Shown: positions 1 to 8,321 of the stretch, piece by piece | Layout: each line of letters starts with the position of its first letter | Position numbering within the stretch: the first letter of the stretch is position 1 | Origin: Alphaproteobacteria bacterium | GTDB lineage: Bacteria > Pseudomonadota > Alphaproteobacteria > Puniceispirillales > Puniceispirillaceae | Reading direction: 5' to 3' | DNA: 64,000 nt | NCBI GenBank assembly: GCA_022425485.1 | Contig: JAKMFL010000060.1 | Coordinates: 1-64,000 of the forward strand | The notes under the pieces: generated by a model | Seen by the model: the letters and a program-made list of their open reading frames with translations, nothing else | What the model was told of the DNA's origin: nothing | The model's database searches: none | Position numbers and translations under genes: made by a program

Positions 1-441
1 ATACGTGATGCCTTGCAAAAACCAGATCTTTCGGCAGCTGAGGCGTTACTGGGCAGGCCTCATATCATTTCCGGGCTGGTAGCGGAAGGGGACAAAAGAG
101 GGCGCCAGCTAAACTTCCCAACCGCCAATATTGTTTTGGAGGATAAATTGGCTCCAGCTTTTGGTGTTTATGCGGTTACCGCGACAGTCGAGCAGGCAGA
201 TGGCCATGCAGCCTCTTATAAGGGTGTTGCAAATATAGGCAAGCGACCAACTGTGAATGACAGAGGCATTCTAGCTGAGGCGCATCTATTTGATTTTGAT
301 GAAGACATTTATGGTAGGCGGTTAAATCTATATGTGCAGCATTTTATCCGGCCAGAGCGGAAATTTGATGGATTAGAGGCACTTACAGCGCAAATTGGGA
401 AAGATGTGACTGCCGCGCGTGAAATCCTAGCTTCCTATTAG
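1..441 (+). CDS. ribF: RibF, riboflavin kinase C-terminal part (5' truncated)
   Basis: This is the last ~146 residues of the bifunctional riboflavin kinase/FAD synthetase, which converts riboflavin to FMN and then FAD in the cytoplasm. The frame is open from the first base, so the adenylyltransferase half lies outside the window. The kinase domain is recognisable by GDKRGRQLNFPTANI, which matches the family G-x3-GRxLGFPTAN flavin/ATP segment, and by VANIGKRPTV and the FDEDIYGRRL stretch. The order ribF-ileS-lspA is widely conserved and supports the call. The stop codon TAG at 439-441 lies inside an 11-bp tandem duplication. No start can be assigned here. Confidence 0.93.
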   Translation: MRDALQKPDLSAAEALLGRPHIISGLVAEGDKRGRQLNFPTANIVLEDKLAPAFGVYAVTATVEQADGHAASYKGVANIGKRPTVNDRGILAEAHLFDFDEDIYGRRLNLYVQHFIRPERKFDGLEALTAQIGKDVTAAREILASY

Positions 442-454
442 CCTCCTATTAGCC
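433..454. repeat. 11-bp tandem duplication across the ribF stop codon
   Basis: The unit TCCTATTAGCC occurs twice in direct succession (433-443 and 444-454). The first copy contains the ribF stop codon, so the duplication extends into the intergenic gap and creates a second in-phase-looking TAG. It is one of a series of short tandem duplications in this window. Confidence 0.85.
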
Positions 455-605
455 CTCTAGCTTTTGCGCTTTGGTTGAAACCATTGGACATTGCGCCCTT
501 CAGCTATTAAAAAATTGAGCGATATACGCAAATAAACAAGCAGAAAAGTAATGGGGCGGTTGCGCGGCAACAGCTTAAGCCAAATCGGCTCTGAGCAGAG
601 ATTGA

Positions 606-3401
606 ATGATGGATTATAAACAGACCGTATTTCTTCCGAAAACTGAATTTCCAATGCGTGGTGGCTTGCCCAAAAAAGAGCCTGAGATTATGGCGCATTG
701 GGAAAAGCTGGATTTGTATAAAAAACTGCGTGCAGAGCGCAAAGATGCGCCTAAATTCGTGCTGCATGACGGCCCGCCCTATGCTAATGGCCAGCTTCAT
801 ATTGGTCATGCGCTCAATAAGATTTTGAAAGATGTGATTAACCGTTCGCAATCCATGCTTGGTAAAAACGCAAATTATGTGCCGGGCTGGGATTGTCATG
901 GTCTGCCAATCGAATGGAAAATCGAAGAACAATACCGTAAAAAAGGCAAGGATAAGGATGAGGTGCCAATCGCTGAATTTCGTCAAGAATGCCGCGATTT
1001 TGCTGCCCATTGGCTGGACGTGCAGTCGCAAGAATTTCAGCGGTTAGGCATTTTGGGTGATTGGGAAAATCCCTACACGACAATGAAGTTTGAGGCTGAA
1101 TCCATCATCGCTGCTGAGATGGGCAAGTTTTTGATGAACGGAAGCTTGTATCGTGGTTCCAAGCCGGTCATGTGGTCGCCAGTTGAAAAGACAGCATTGG
1201 CAGAAGCAGAAGTTGAATATGCAGATCATAAATCTGTTACTATTTTTGCGCGTTTTGCCCTGAAAAACAGCCCTATTGAAGGGCTGGAAGGGGCGCATTT
1301 AATCATCTGGACAACGACGCCATGGACGATGCCGGGTAACCGCGCGATGGCTTGCGGTGCGGATATTGAATATAGCGCCCTTAAAATCACCGAAACAGGT
1401 GAAGATGCGCTTGCTAAGGTAGGGGATATCATCTGTCTTGCGGACGCGTTGCAAGCAGATGTGTTTGCCCAGACGGGCATTGTTTCAGCTGATATTGTAA
1501 AGCGTTTCAAAGGCGCAGAGATGGCAGGGGCAATAGCCGCACATCCAATGGCAGCAGAAGGGTACACGTATGAAGTGCCTGTATTGCTGGCGGATTATGT
1601 TACGACGGATCAGGGTACAGGCTTTGTGCATATTGCGCCGGGGCATGGCCCAGAAGATTTTGAACTTGCCCACCTAAAACATGGTATCGAAGTGCCAGAT
1701 ACTGTAGGCGAAGATGGTGTTATAGCTGAACATCTGCCCTTATTTGGCGGTATGCATGTGCTTCGTGACAATGCCCGTATTGCAGAGATTATGGCCGAAA
1801 AAGGCGGGCTTATAGGTATTGGCCAGTTGACCCATTCCTATCCGCATTCTTGGCGTTCGCACGCGCCGGTTATCTATCGGAATGCCGCGCAATGGTTTGT
1901 TTCTATGGGGGATAAAGATAGCCAGGGTAAAGGCTTGCGTGACACAGCCCTAGCGGCGCTTAACGTAACAGATTTCTATCCTGCCTCTGGCCAGAACCGG
2001 CTGACAGCAATGATTGCTAATCGTCCAGATTGGTGCCTGTCGCGCCAACGTGCATGGGGGGTGCCGATCCCCGTATTTTATCATAAAAAGACAGGGGAGC
2101 CGTTGCGGGATCAGGCCGTGGTAGACCGTATTGTTGCCGCTTTTGCAAAAGATGGCTGTGATGTGTGGTTTACCAAGCCAGCTTCAGAATTTTTGGGTTC
2201 AGAATATGATGAAAAGGACTATGTACAGGTCAAGGATATCGCGGATGTCTGGTTTGATTCAGGTTCAACCCATGCCTTTGTGCTAGAGGCGCGTGATGAT
2301 TTACAATCGCCTGCGGATCTTTATCTAGAAGGCTCTGACCAGCATCGCGGCTGGTTTCATTCCTCGCTCCTTGAAAGCTGCGGGACCCGCGGTCATGCCC
2401 CATATAAAGGGGTTTTAACGCATGGCTTTGTGCTAGATGAGCAAGGCCGGAAAATGTCTAAATCGCTTGGCAATGTTATTGCCCCGCAAAAAGTCATTGA
2501 ACAAAATGGCGCTGATATTCTGCGGCTTTGGGTGGTTAGCTCTGACTATTATGATGATTTGCGTATTGGCCCAGAGATTATCAAGAGACAAAGCGATCAT
2601 TATCGGCGTATCCGTAACACATTACGCTATCTGTTAGGGGCGGGTGCGGGTTTTGATGCTGCCCAAGAGGGGCTGGCACCACAAGAGATGCCAGAGCTGG
2701 AACGGTGGGTCTTACACCGCTTAACCGAACTAGATAAGGTGGTTAGACAAAAGACCGAAAGCTATGATTTTCATGCGATTTTCACCCAAATTCATGATTT
2801 CTGTAACGGCGATCTTTCTGCTTTCTATTTCGATATTCGTAAAGACACGCTTTATTGTGACAGCCCGGCTTCGATTGAGCGCCGTGCCTGCCGCACTGTC
2901 ATGGATGAGGTATTGCAATGCCTGATCAGCTGGGTTGCGCCCATATTATGCTTTACAGCGGATGAGGCTTGGATGGCGTATCGTGGTGATGAAAATGATT
3001 CCATCCATCTGCATGAATATGCAGCCCCTGCAAAAGCATGGCAAAACCCAGAGCTAGGCCAGAAATGGGCCGCTATTCGGGCACTCCGCTCGCAGATTAC
3101 AACGGCGTTAGAGGCGGCGCGTAATGATGGGCTTATCGGGGGCAGTCTTTCTGCAGATATCCGTGTGCAAACTTCTGCTGAGACAGCTGCGTTACTAGAA
3201 GGCCTTGATCTGGCCAGTCTGTGTATCACTTCATCAGCTGAACTGATAGCTGGTACGGGCGAGACAAAAATCGAAGTGCGCCGCGCTGATGGCGGTAAAT
3301 GCGCGCGTTGCTGGAAGCAGTTTTCAGAAATTCCAGAAGATAATGATAGCGATATCTGCACGCGTTGTCAGACAGTGGTTACCGAACAAGGTGCGGTGTA
3401 A
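606..3401 (+). CDS. ileS: Isoleucyl-tRNA synthetase
   Basis: Class I aminoacyl-tRNA synthetase of 931 residues that charges tRNA-Ile with isoleucine and edits misactivated valine. The HIGH signature is at about residues 65-68 (GQLHIGHAL), the WDCHGLPIEWK segment follows, and the KMSKS loop (GRKMSKSLGN) is near residue 616. The CP1 editing domain lies between them. A C-terminal zinc finger, CARCWK followed by CTRCQ, closes the protein, as in bacterial type 1 IleRS. Two consecutive ATG codons (606 and 609) could both serve as start. The stop TAA overlaps the next ATG as TAATG, indicating translational coupling to lspA. Length is normal for the family. Confidence 0.98.
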   Translation: MMDYKQTVFLPKTEFPMRGGLPKKEPEIMAHWEKLDLYKKLRAERKDAPKFVLHDGPPYANGQLHIGHALNKILKDVINRSQSMLGKNANYVPGWDCHGLPIEWKIEEQYRKKGKDKDEVPIAEFRQECRDFAAHWLDVQSQEFQRLGILGDWENPYTTMKFEAESIIAAEMGKFLMNGSLYRGSKPVMWSPVEKTALAEAEVEYADHKSVTIFARFALKNSPIEGLEGAHLIIWTTTPWTMPGNRAMACGADIEYSALKITETGEDALAKVGDIICLADALQADVFAQTGIVSADIVKRFKGAEMAGAIAAHPMAAEGYTYEVPVLLADYVTTDQGTGFVHIAPGHGPEDFELAHLKHGIEVPDTVGEDGVIAEHLPLFGGMHVLRDNARIAEIMAEKGGLIGIGQLTHSYPHSWRSHAPVIYRNAAQWFVSMGDKDSQGKGLRDTALAALNVTDFYPASGQNRLTAMIANRPDWCLSRQRAWGVPIPVFYHKKTGEPLRDQAVVDRIVAAFAKDGCDVWFTKPASEFLGSEYDEKDYVQVKDIADVWFDSGSTHAFVLEARDDLQSPADLYLEGSDQHRGWFHSSLLESCGTRGHAPYKGVLTHGFVLDEQGRKMSKSLGNVIAPQKVIEQNGADILRLWVVSSDYYDDLRIGPEIIKRQSDHYRRIRNTLRYLLGAGAGFDAAQEGLAPQEMPELERWVLHRLTELDKVVRQKTESYDFHAIFTQIHDFCNGDLSAFYFDIRKDTLYCDSPASIERRACRTVMDEVLQCLISWVAPILCFTADEAWMAYRGDENDSIHLHEYAAPAKAWQNPELGQKWAAIRALRSQITTALEAARNDGLIGGSLSADIRVQTSAETAALLEGLDLASLCITSSAELIAGTGETKIEVRRADGGKCARCWKQFSEIPEDNDSDICTRCQTVVTEQGAV

Positions 3402-3901
3402 TGGTATCTGTGCCCAGATTTGTATTTACCCGCAATTTTGTGCTGTTGTTACTGGCGGTTTTATGTGCAGACCAAATAAGCAAAAGCTGGGCGTTATCGG
3501 CGCTATTTGCTAATGGAAACCAGATTTTAGCTGCCCCGTTTTTAAATTTCACACCTGTCTGGAATCCCGGTATCAGCTTTGGAATGTTGGCTGATTTTCC
3601 TCAGGTGACCGGTTATGCTATTCCAGCTTTTGCGGTGTTGGTGGTGATATGGCTTTATTTTCAGCTAGACCAGCTAAGCGGTATTCAACGGCTGGGGGCT
3701 GGTTTAATTGCTGGCGGCGCACTAGGCAATGTTATAGACAGGTTACGCTTTGATAAGGTAGTTGATTTTATTGATGTTCATCTATTAGGGTATCATTGGC
3801 CTGCATTTAATATTGCGGATAGTGCGATATTCATTGGCGTTGTTGCATGGTTATATGGCATTATGAGCACACCCAAATCAGAGGGGGATACCCATGCGTA
3901 A
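3401..3901 (+). CDS. lspA: Lipoprotein signal peptidase (signal peptidase II)
   Basis: Inner-membrane aspartyl protease of 166 residues that cleaves signal peptides of diacylglyceryl-modified prolipoproteins. The conserved segments NVIDRLRF and FNIADSAIF carry the two catalytic aspartates, and four hydrophobic segments are visible. I start it at the ATG overlapping the ileS stop (TAATG). An earlier in-frame ATG at 3365 lies inside ileS and would add a non-hydrophobic tail, so it is less likely. The gene overlaps the next start, which encodes a lipoprotein that is a natural substrate. Confidence 0.96.
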   Translation: MVSVPRFVFTRNFVLLLLAVLCADQISKSWALSALFANGNQILAAPFLNFTPVWNPGISFGMLADFPQVTGYAIPAFAVLVVIWLYFQLDQLSGIQRLGAGLIAGGALGNVIDRLRFDKVVDFIDVHLLGYHWPAFNIADSAIFIGVVAWLYGIMSTPKSEGDTHA

Positions 3902-4427
3902 AATCAATTCATCTTCCAATTTTGCATTGGCATCGGCCTTATTGCTGATGGCAGGGCTAACTGGCTGTTCTGATTTCCGCCAAGCTATTGGTACGGAGAA
4001 ATCTTCACCTGATGAGTTTGAAGTTGTGGTGCGCCCGCCACTTTCCCTGCCCCCTGGCTTTGGTGCACGCCCGGCTGCGGAAAATAATGGCCAAGTAGCT
4101 GCGGTAAGCCCCGCGGTGCCAGCACAGGAATCTGAGCTACTGGTCTCGCGCTCGGGCAAGGCAACAGCGTTTGATGATGTCTTTGCTTTCGATAAAATTG
4201 AAGAAGATATCCGCACGAAAATTGACGAGGAAACAACCGGCGTCATTTATGAGCGCCGCCTGCCCTTGCAAGTATTGTTTGGTGGTCTTCCAAAGGTAGG
4301 GCCTGTGGTAGATACGATGGCAGAGGATGCCCGTATCCGGCGTAATAGGCTGCAAGAAAAGGCCCTGAATGACGGGGCAACACCCGCTATTGATCAAGTT
4401 CTGGGTGAACCTGTTTCGGTGGAATAG
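3894..4427 (+). CDS. DUF3035 family lipoprotein
   Basis: A 177-residue predicted lipoprotein. The N-terminus has positive charges, a hydrophobic stretch and a lipobox L-T-G-C with the lipidated Cys at residue 25. The mature part begins SDFRQAIG and contains a proline-rich P-P-L-S-L-P-P-G-F segment near residue 50, which is characteristic of alphaproteobacterial DUF3035 proteins usually found beside lspA. The biochemical role is unknown. A structural or accessory envelope role is only inference from the lipid anchor. It overlaps lspA by 8 bp and is followed 12 bp later by mutL, so the five genes from ribF probably share transcripts. Confidence 0.8.
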   Translation: MRKINSSSNFALASALLLMAGLTGCSDFRQAIGTEKSSPDEFEVVVRPPLSLPPGFGARPAAENNGQVAAVSPAVPAQESELLVSRSGKATAFDDVFAFDKIEEDIRTKIDEETTGVIYERRLPLQVLFGGLPKVGPVVDTMAEDARIRRNRLQEKALNDGATPAIDQVLGEPVSVE

Positions 4428-4439
4428 GCACCCTGTATT

Positions 4440-6305
4440 ATGCCGCCATTTCTTCGCTTGCTCCCCGAACAGCTGATTAACCAAATCGCTGCTGGCGAGG
4501 TTATTGAACGCCCGGCTAGCGCCCTAAAAGAACTGGTTGAAAACGCGATAGATGCTGGCGCAAGCCGGATCGATATCGCGCTTGATGAGGGCGGGCTAGC
4601 TGGACTTAGTGTTGCGGATAATGGCTGCGGAATGAGCAAGGCAGATATAGAGCTTGCTATCACCCGTCATGCTACCTCTAAATTGGCAGAAGATGACTTG
4701 TTGGCGATAGCCCATTTTGGCTTTCGGGGTGAGGCATTACCCTCTATTGCGTCTGTTGCGGTGGTGGATATCACCTCACGGCTCGAGGGGGAGGCACATG
4801 GCTGGCATCTGCATATTGCCCACGGCGCGCAAAACCAAGCCAAACCAGCTGCATCTGATATTGGCACGATGGTTGAGGTTTCTGATTTATTCGGCTCTAT
4901 TCCAGCGCGTCTTAAATTCCTGAAAACAAAAAAGACAGAAGCAGCACAATGTTTGGACGTTGTAAAAAGATTGGCGATGGCCTGTCATACGATTGCTTTT
5001 CATCTTTCAGATTCTGGTCGGAATATCTTAAACCTCTCTGCCCAGCCAGACAATGATGTGGGGCGTCAAGCGCGGCTTGCGGCGATTATTGGCACGAGCT
5101 TTGCCAGAGAGGCGGTACCAATAGAAGCAATGCGTGAGGATGTAATACTTCATGGGCTAGCAGGTCTGCCAACTATGAACCGGCCAACCACTGCCCAGAT
5201 GTATCTGTTTGTTAATAACCGGCCTGTCCGCGATAGACAGATTTTAGGGGCGGTACGCGCAGGCTATCAAGATATGCTGCCACGTGGCCGGCACCCGATT
5301 GTCACCCTATTTATTGACCTGCCGACGACAGAGGTGGATGTGAATGTCCACCCCGCCAAGGCAGAAGTGCGGTTTCGGGATAGCGCTAGGGTACGCGGGC
5401 TGATTGTGGGCGCACTATCTTCTGCTCTGCGTGAGGCAGGTATGCAGGCTACACATGAAGGGGGCGCGGAAGCGCTGCGCCACCTTAGCCAGCCAAGCTA
5501 TCCATCATCATCCAATTGGGCATCTGGCAGGGCATCTGGCAGCAATATCCAGCGCCCCTCTTATGGCCAATATAGCGCATCACCATCAGCTGGTATGCTT
5601 GGCAGCGCCGCCAATTTTCAATCACCCCTTCAAGCATCCCCCCCGCCTAACGCTGCTGGGTTTCTTTCTGAGGCTAGCCCGCAAGCACGCTATGAAGCGC
5701 CAACAGAGCAAGAAGAGCTTAGAAATTTTCCGCTGGGGGCGGCGCGCGCACAGCTACACAAAACCTATATTCTGGCTGAGACAGAAGATGGGGTGTGTTT
5801 GATAGACCAGCATGCGGCGCATGAAAGGCTGGTGATGGAACGCATGAAAGAACAACAGCTAGCGGGGCAAATCCCCAGCCAAGCCCTGTTGATCCCTGAA
5901 ATCGTCGAATTGCCCGCAGATCAGATAGAATCATTACTGCAATTAGAAGAAGCGTTGCAAAGCCTTGGTCTATATTTAGAAGGGTTTGGCGAAGGGGCGG
6001 TTTTGGTGCGTGAAATTCCGGCTTTGTTATCCGATGCGGCGATTAAACCGCTTATTGCGGATGTAGCCGAAGAGTTGGTGATGCTGGGCGGCTCCTCTGC
6101 GTTGGAGGACAAGTTAGGCCATGTGCTGGCTACCATGTCTTGTCATAATTCTGTTCGTGCAGGGCGGGTGCTAAATCAAGAAGAGATGAACGCGCTCTTG
6201 CGGCAAATGGAAGTAACGCCGGCAGCAGGTCAGTGCAATCATGGCAGGCCTACTTTTGTTACCCTCAGCCTTGCCGAACTTGAAAAGCTATTTGGGCGTC
6301 GCTAG
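4440..6305 (+). CDS. mutL: DNA mismatch repair protein MutL (endonuclease type)
   Basis: A 621-residue mismatch-repair matchmaker. The N-terminal GHKL ATPase has ENAIDAGA, DNGCGM, RHATSK and GFRGEAL in order within the first ~105 residues. A low-complexity linker rich in Ser, Ala, Gly and Pro covers about residues 335-430 and includes a duplicated ASGR/ASGS. The C-terminal domain has DQHAAHERLVME (about residues 457-468), matching the metal-dependent nicking endonuclease motif DQHA-x2-E-x4-E. SCHNSVRAGR and CNHGRP also occur there. It is therefore the strand-nicking type used by bacteria lacking MutH, unlike E. coli MutL. The gene ends 4 bp into the opposing rsmD. Confidence 0.97.
   Translation: MPPFLRLLPEQLINQIAAGEVIERPASALKELVENAIDAGASRIDIALDEGGLAGLSVADNGCGMSKADIELAITRHATSKLAEDDLLAIAHFGFRGEALPSIASVAVVDITSRLEGEAHGWHLHIAHGAQNQAKPAASDIGTMVEVSDLFGSIPARLKFLKTKKTEAAQCLDVVKRLAMACHTIAFHLSDSGRNILNLSAQPDNDVGRQARLAAIIGTSFAREAVPIEAMREDVILHGLAGLPTMNRPTTAQMYLFVNNRPVRDRQILGAVRAGYQDMLPRGRHPIVTLFIDLPTTEVDVNVHPAKAEVRFRDSARVRGLIVGALSSALREAGMQATHEGGAEALRHLSQPSYPSSSNWASGRASGSNIQRPSYGQYSASPSAGMLGSAANFQSPLQASPPPNAAGFLSEASPQARYEAPTEQEELRNFPLGAARAQLHKTYILAETEDGVCLIDQHAAHERLVMERMKEQQLAGQIPSQALLIPEIVELPADQIESLLQLEEALQSLGLYLEGFGEGAVLVREIPALLSDAAIKPLIADVAEELVMLGGSSALEDKLGHVLATMSCHNSVRAGRVLNQEEMNALLRQMEVTPAAGQCNHGRPTFVTLSLAELEKLFGRR
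5520..5543. repeat. In-frame 12-bp duplication in the MutL linker
   Basis: GCATCTGGCAGG (5520-5531) is followed by GCATCTGGCAGC (5532-5543). Each unit encodes A-S-G-R/S in the flexible linker, so the reading frame and presumably function are preserved. Confidence 0.8.
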
Positions 6306-6859
6306 CTGAGTTTGTAAAAACTTAAACGCGCAATGCCGTAATGGCGGCTATCTAGGAGGGCGAAATCACTACCGCTTAATTCTGGCTCTTTGCGCCGAGT
6401 TTCTACCGCGATTATCGTGTCTGCGCCTATGCCGCCAGCCTTGTTTAGCGCATCAAGGGCAGGCAGGCTAAGCCCGCTATCATAAGGGGCATCGCAGAAA
6501 ATTATATCTGCTACATCAAAGTGCCAGCTTGCTATCTGGCAGGCATCTGTGGTCAGAATATGCGTATCTTCAGCACAGTCTAATATCTCACAATTGCGAC
6601 GGATAACCCGCACAGCGCTAGGGTCTTTTTCAATGAAAACAGCTTTGCCTGCGCCTCTTGATAGGGCCTCTAGCCCAAGCGCACCAGAGCCAGCAAATAT
6701 ATCAATAACAAAGCCGCCCTCTAAGACGCAATCAAGGCGACCGCCTGCTAAGATGTTAAATAGAGCTTCTCTGGTACGCTGGGATGTGGGGCGCACGGAT
6801 GGGCTGTCACATGGCGAAAGGCGTGCGCCTTTTTTGCGGCCTGCTAGAATAGAAATCAT
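6302..6859 (-). CDS. rsmD: 16S rRNA (guanine966-N2)-methyltransferase RsmD
   Basis: A 185-residue Rossmann-fold SAM-dependent methyltransferase that modifies G966 of 16S rRNA during 30S assembly. Seen: the N-terminal R-x-TSQRTREALFNIL segment, the SAM-binding F-A-G-S-G-A-L-G-L-E motif, and motif IV, which reads CDAPYDSG rather than the usual DPPY. The Pro-to-Ala change at the second motif IV position is unusual but leaves D and PY in place. Its ATG overlaps the end of rluB by 4 bp, so the two rRNA-modification genes are coupled. It converges with mutL with a 4-bp overlap. Confidence 0.92.
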   Translation of the reverse strand: MISILAGRKKGARLSPCDSPSVRPTSQRTREALFNILAGGRLDCVLEGGFVIDIFAGSGALGLEALSRGAGKAVFIEKDPSAVRVIRRNCEILDCAEDTHILTTDACQIASWHFDVADIIFCDAPYDSGLSLPALDALNKAGGIGADTIIAVETRRKEPELSGSDFALLDSRHYGIARLSFYKLS

Positions 6860-7791
6860 GGTCGTCTGGGGCGTTGCTGCTTATGTTTATTTCTATTTGC
6901 TGATTTAGTATTCTTTACAGATTTAGAATCCTTTACAGATTTAGGATTCTGGCCAGCTGGCTTTGTCTTTAAGCGCAATTTCGGCGCATTCGCTGCCTGT
7001 TTTGCGTCCTTGGCATCACTCGCGTCCGATGCCAGGCCAAGCTGCTGGGCTAGGACAGATGGCTTTACTTCTTCCACTTGGCCTGCTTCTAACTTGCCCA
7101 GCAAGAAGGGGCCATAGGATAGGCGCAGAAGGCGGGTCACTGGATAACCCAGATACTCCATAATGTTGCGAACCTCGCGGTTGCGCCCTTCTTTAATGGC
7201 AATAGTTAGCCATGCATTGCTGTTTTTCTGGGTATCAAGCCGGGCAAGAACGGGGCCATATTGCACCCCGTCTATATTGACGCCTTCGGCAATTTCCTCA
7301 AGCTTCGCTTCTTCAACCCGGCCATAAACCCTGACCCGGTATTTGCGCGTCCATCCGGTTGCTGGCAGCTCTAGATGGCGGGCGAGCTCTCCATCATTGG
7401 TGAGCAGGAGAAGACCTTCAGAATCGATATCAAGCCGTCCAATGGAGATAACGCGCGGCAGGCTTTCGGGTAACTTCGTGAAAATCGTATCCCGTCCCTT
7501 TTCATCCTTGTTGGATACTACCAGACCACGCGGTTTGTGATAGCGCCAAAGGCGCGGCGGCTCAGCCGCGCTCAAACGAACATTATCTACTTCAATTATA
7601 TCGCTCTTCGTAACGGTGAAGGCTGGACTTTCCAACAGCACACCATTTACCTTCACTCTGCCATCAGCAATATAGACCTCTGCTTCTCGGCGAGAGCAAA
7701 TCCCAGCTCTGGCAATAACTTTGGCAATACGTTCTGGCTTCTCAGAAGGGGTGAGGCTAAAACCAGTAGATTTTTGTGGACGATTTTTCAT
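6856..7791 (-). CDS. rluB: 23S rRNA pseudouridine synthase, RluB/RsuA family
   Basis: A 311-residue pseudouridine synthase expected to modify helix 89 of 23S rRNA. An N-terminal S4 RNA-binding domain (about residues 20-65, with the segment IARAGICSRREAE) precedes the catalytic domain. The catalytic Asp is in GRLDIDSEGLLLLTNDG near residue 130, and the EGRNREVRNI motif follows. The C-terminal ~60 residues are a lysine-rich tail containing the repeat KSVKDS/KSVKNT/KSANRN, produced by an 18-bp tandem repeat at 6911-6946. The tail is dispensable-looking. RluB rather than RsuA or RluE is the best guess from the tail and context. Coupled to rsmD. Confidence 0.88.
   Translation of the reverse strand: MKNRPQKSTGFSLTPSEKPERIAKVIARAGICSRREAEVYIADGRVKVNGVLLESPAFTVTKSDIIEVDNVRLSAAEPPRLWRYHKPRGLVVSNKDEKGRDTIFTKLPESLPRVISIGRLDIDSEGLLLLTNDGELARHLELPATGWTRKYRVRVYGRVEEAKLEEIAEGVNIDGVQYGPVLARLDTQKNSNAWLTIAIKEGRNREVRNIMEYLGYPVTRLLRLSYGPFLLGKLEAGQVEEVKPSVLAQQLGLASDASDAKDAKQAANAPKLRLKTKPAGQNPKSVKDSKSVKNTKSANRNKHKQQRPRRP
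6901..6946. repeat. 18-bp tandem repeat encoding the rluB tail
   Basis: Two 18-bp units (6911-6928 and 6929-6946) plus a 9-bp partial copy before them (6901-6910) share the core CTTTACAGATTTAG. On the minus strand each unit encodes six residues of K-S-V-K-D/N-S/T type, so the repeat is in frame. Confidence 0.85.
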
Positions 7792-7886
7792 GGATTTGTT
7801 GTAAGCTACCCAGGATAAGATAGCAAATCTCAGATTAACTTACCCAAAAACAGATAGAGGCGGATATAAATACAATTTCAGATAAG

Positions 7887-8321
7887 GTGATGGCATATGC
7901 GCTCAAACTTGCCAAATCTGCGGGCCAAGCAGGCGAGGTGCCTGTCGCAGCTATCATCACAGATGCAAATGGTCAGATTATTGCTGAGGCCGCAAATGCA
8001 ATGCATCAGCTGAGCTGTGCAACCGCGCATGCTGAAATGCGTGTTATTGAACAAGCGATGCAAAAAACGGGTCTTGCCCGGCTACCAGCTTTTGACATCT
8101 GGGTAACGTTAGAGCCTTGCGCGATGTGTGCAGGTGCCATTAGTCATGCGCGTTTGCGGCGGCTATATTTTGGGGCTTATGATCCTAAAGGCGGCGCTGT
8201 TGAACATGGCCCTTGCTTGTTCAGTCAAAAAACGACCCATCACCAGCCTGAAATAATTGGCGGTATTCAGCAGACAGCCTGTGCAGATTTACTAAAGCAG
8301 TTTTTTGCAGAAAAGCGCTAA
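7887..8321 (+). CDS. tadA: tRNA-specific adenosine deaminase TadA
   Basis: Deaminates A34 to inosine in the tRNA-Arg(ACG) anticodon. The zinc site is complete: AHAEM (His48, Glu50 as proton shuttle) and PCAMC (Cys78, Cys81), followed by the typical GAYDPKGGAVEHG segment. It has 144 residues from the GTG at 7887. The ATG at 7890 is the next in-frame start. Neither has a well-spaced Shine-Dalgarno. An AGAGG at 7856-7860 instead sits 5 nt before an in-frame ATA at 7866, so a longer product beginning I/M-N-T-I-S-D-K is possible. The frame is closed at 7836. It converges with purD with a 4-bp overlap. Confidence 0.93.
   Translation: MMAYALKLAKSAGQAGEVPVAAIITDANGQIIAEAANAMHQLSCATAHAEMRVIEQAMQKTGLARLPAFDIWVTLEPCAMCAGAISHARLRRLYFGAYDPKGGAVEHGPCLFSQKTTHHQPEIIGGIQQTACADLLKQFFAEKR

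Noticed and set aside
507-1031. 174-codon minus-strand frame over the ileS start
   Set aside because: It overlaps conserved ileS coding sequence, and its translation has no recognisable domain.
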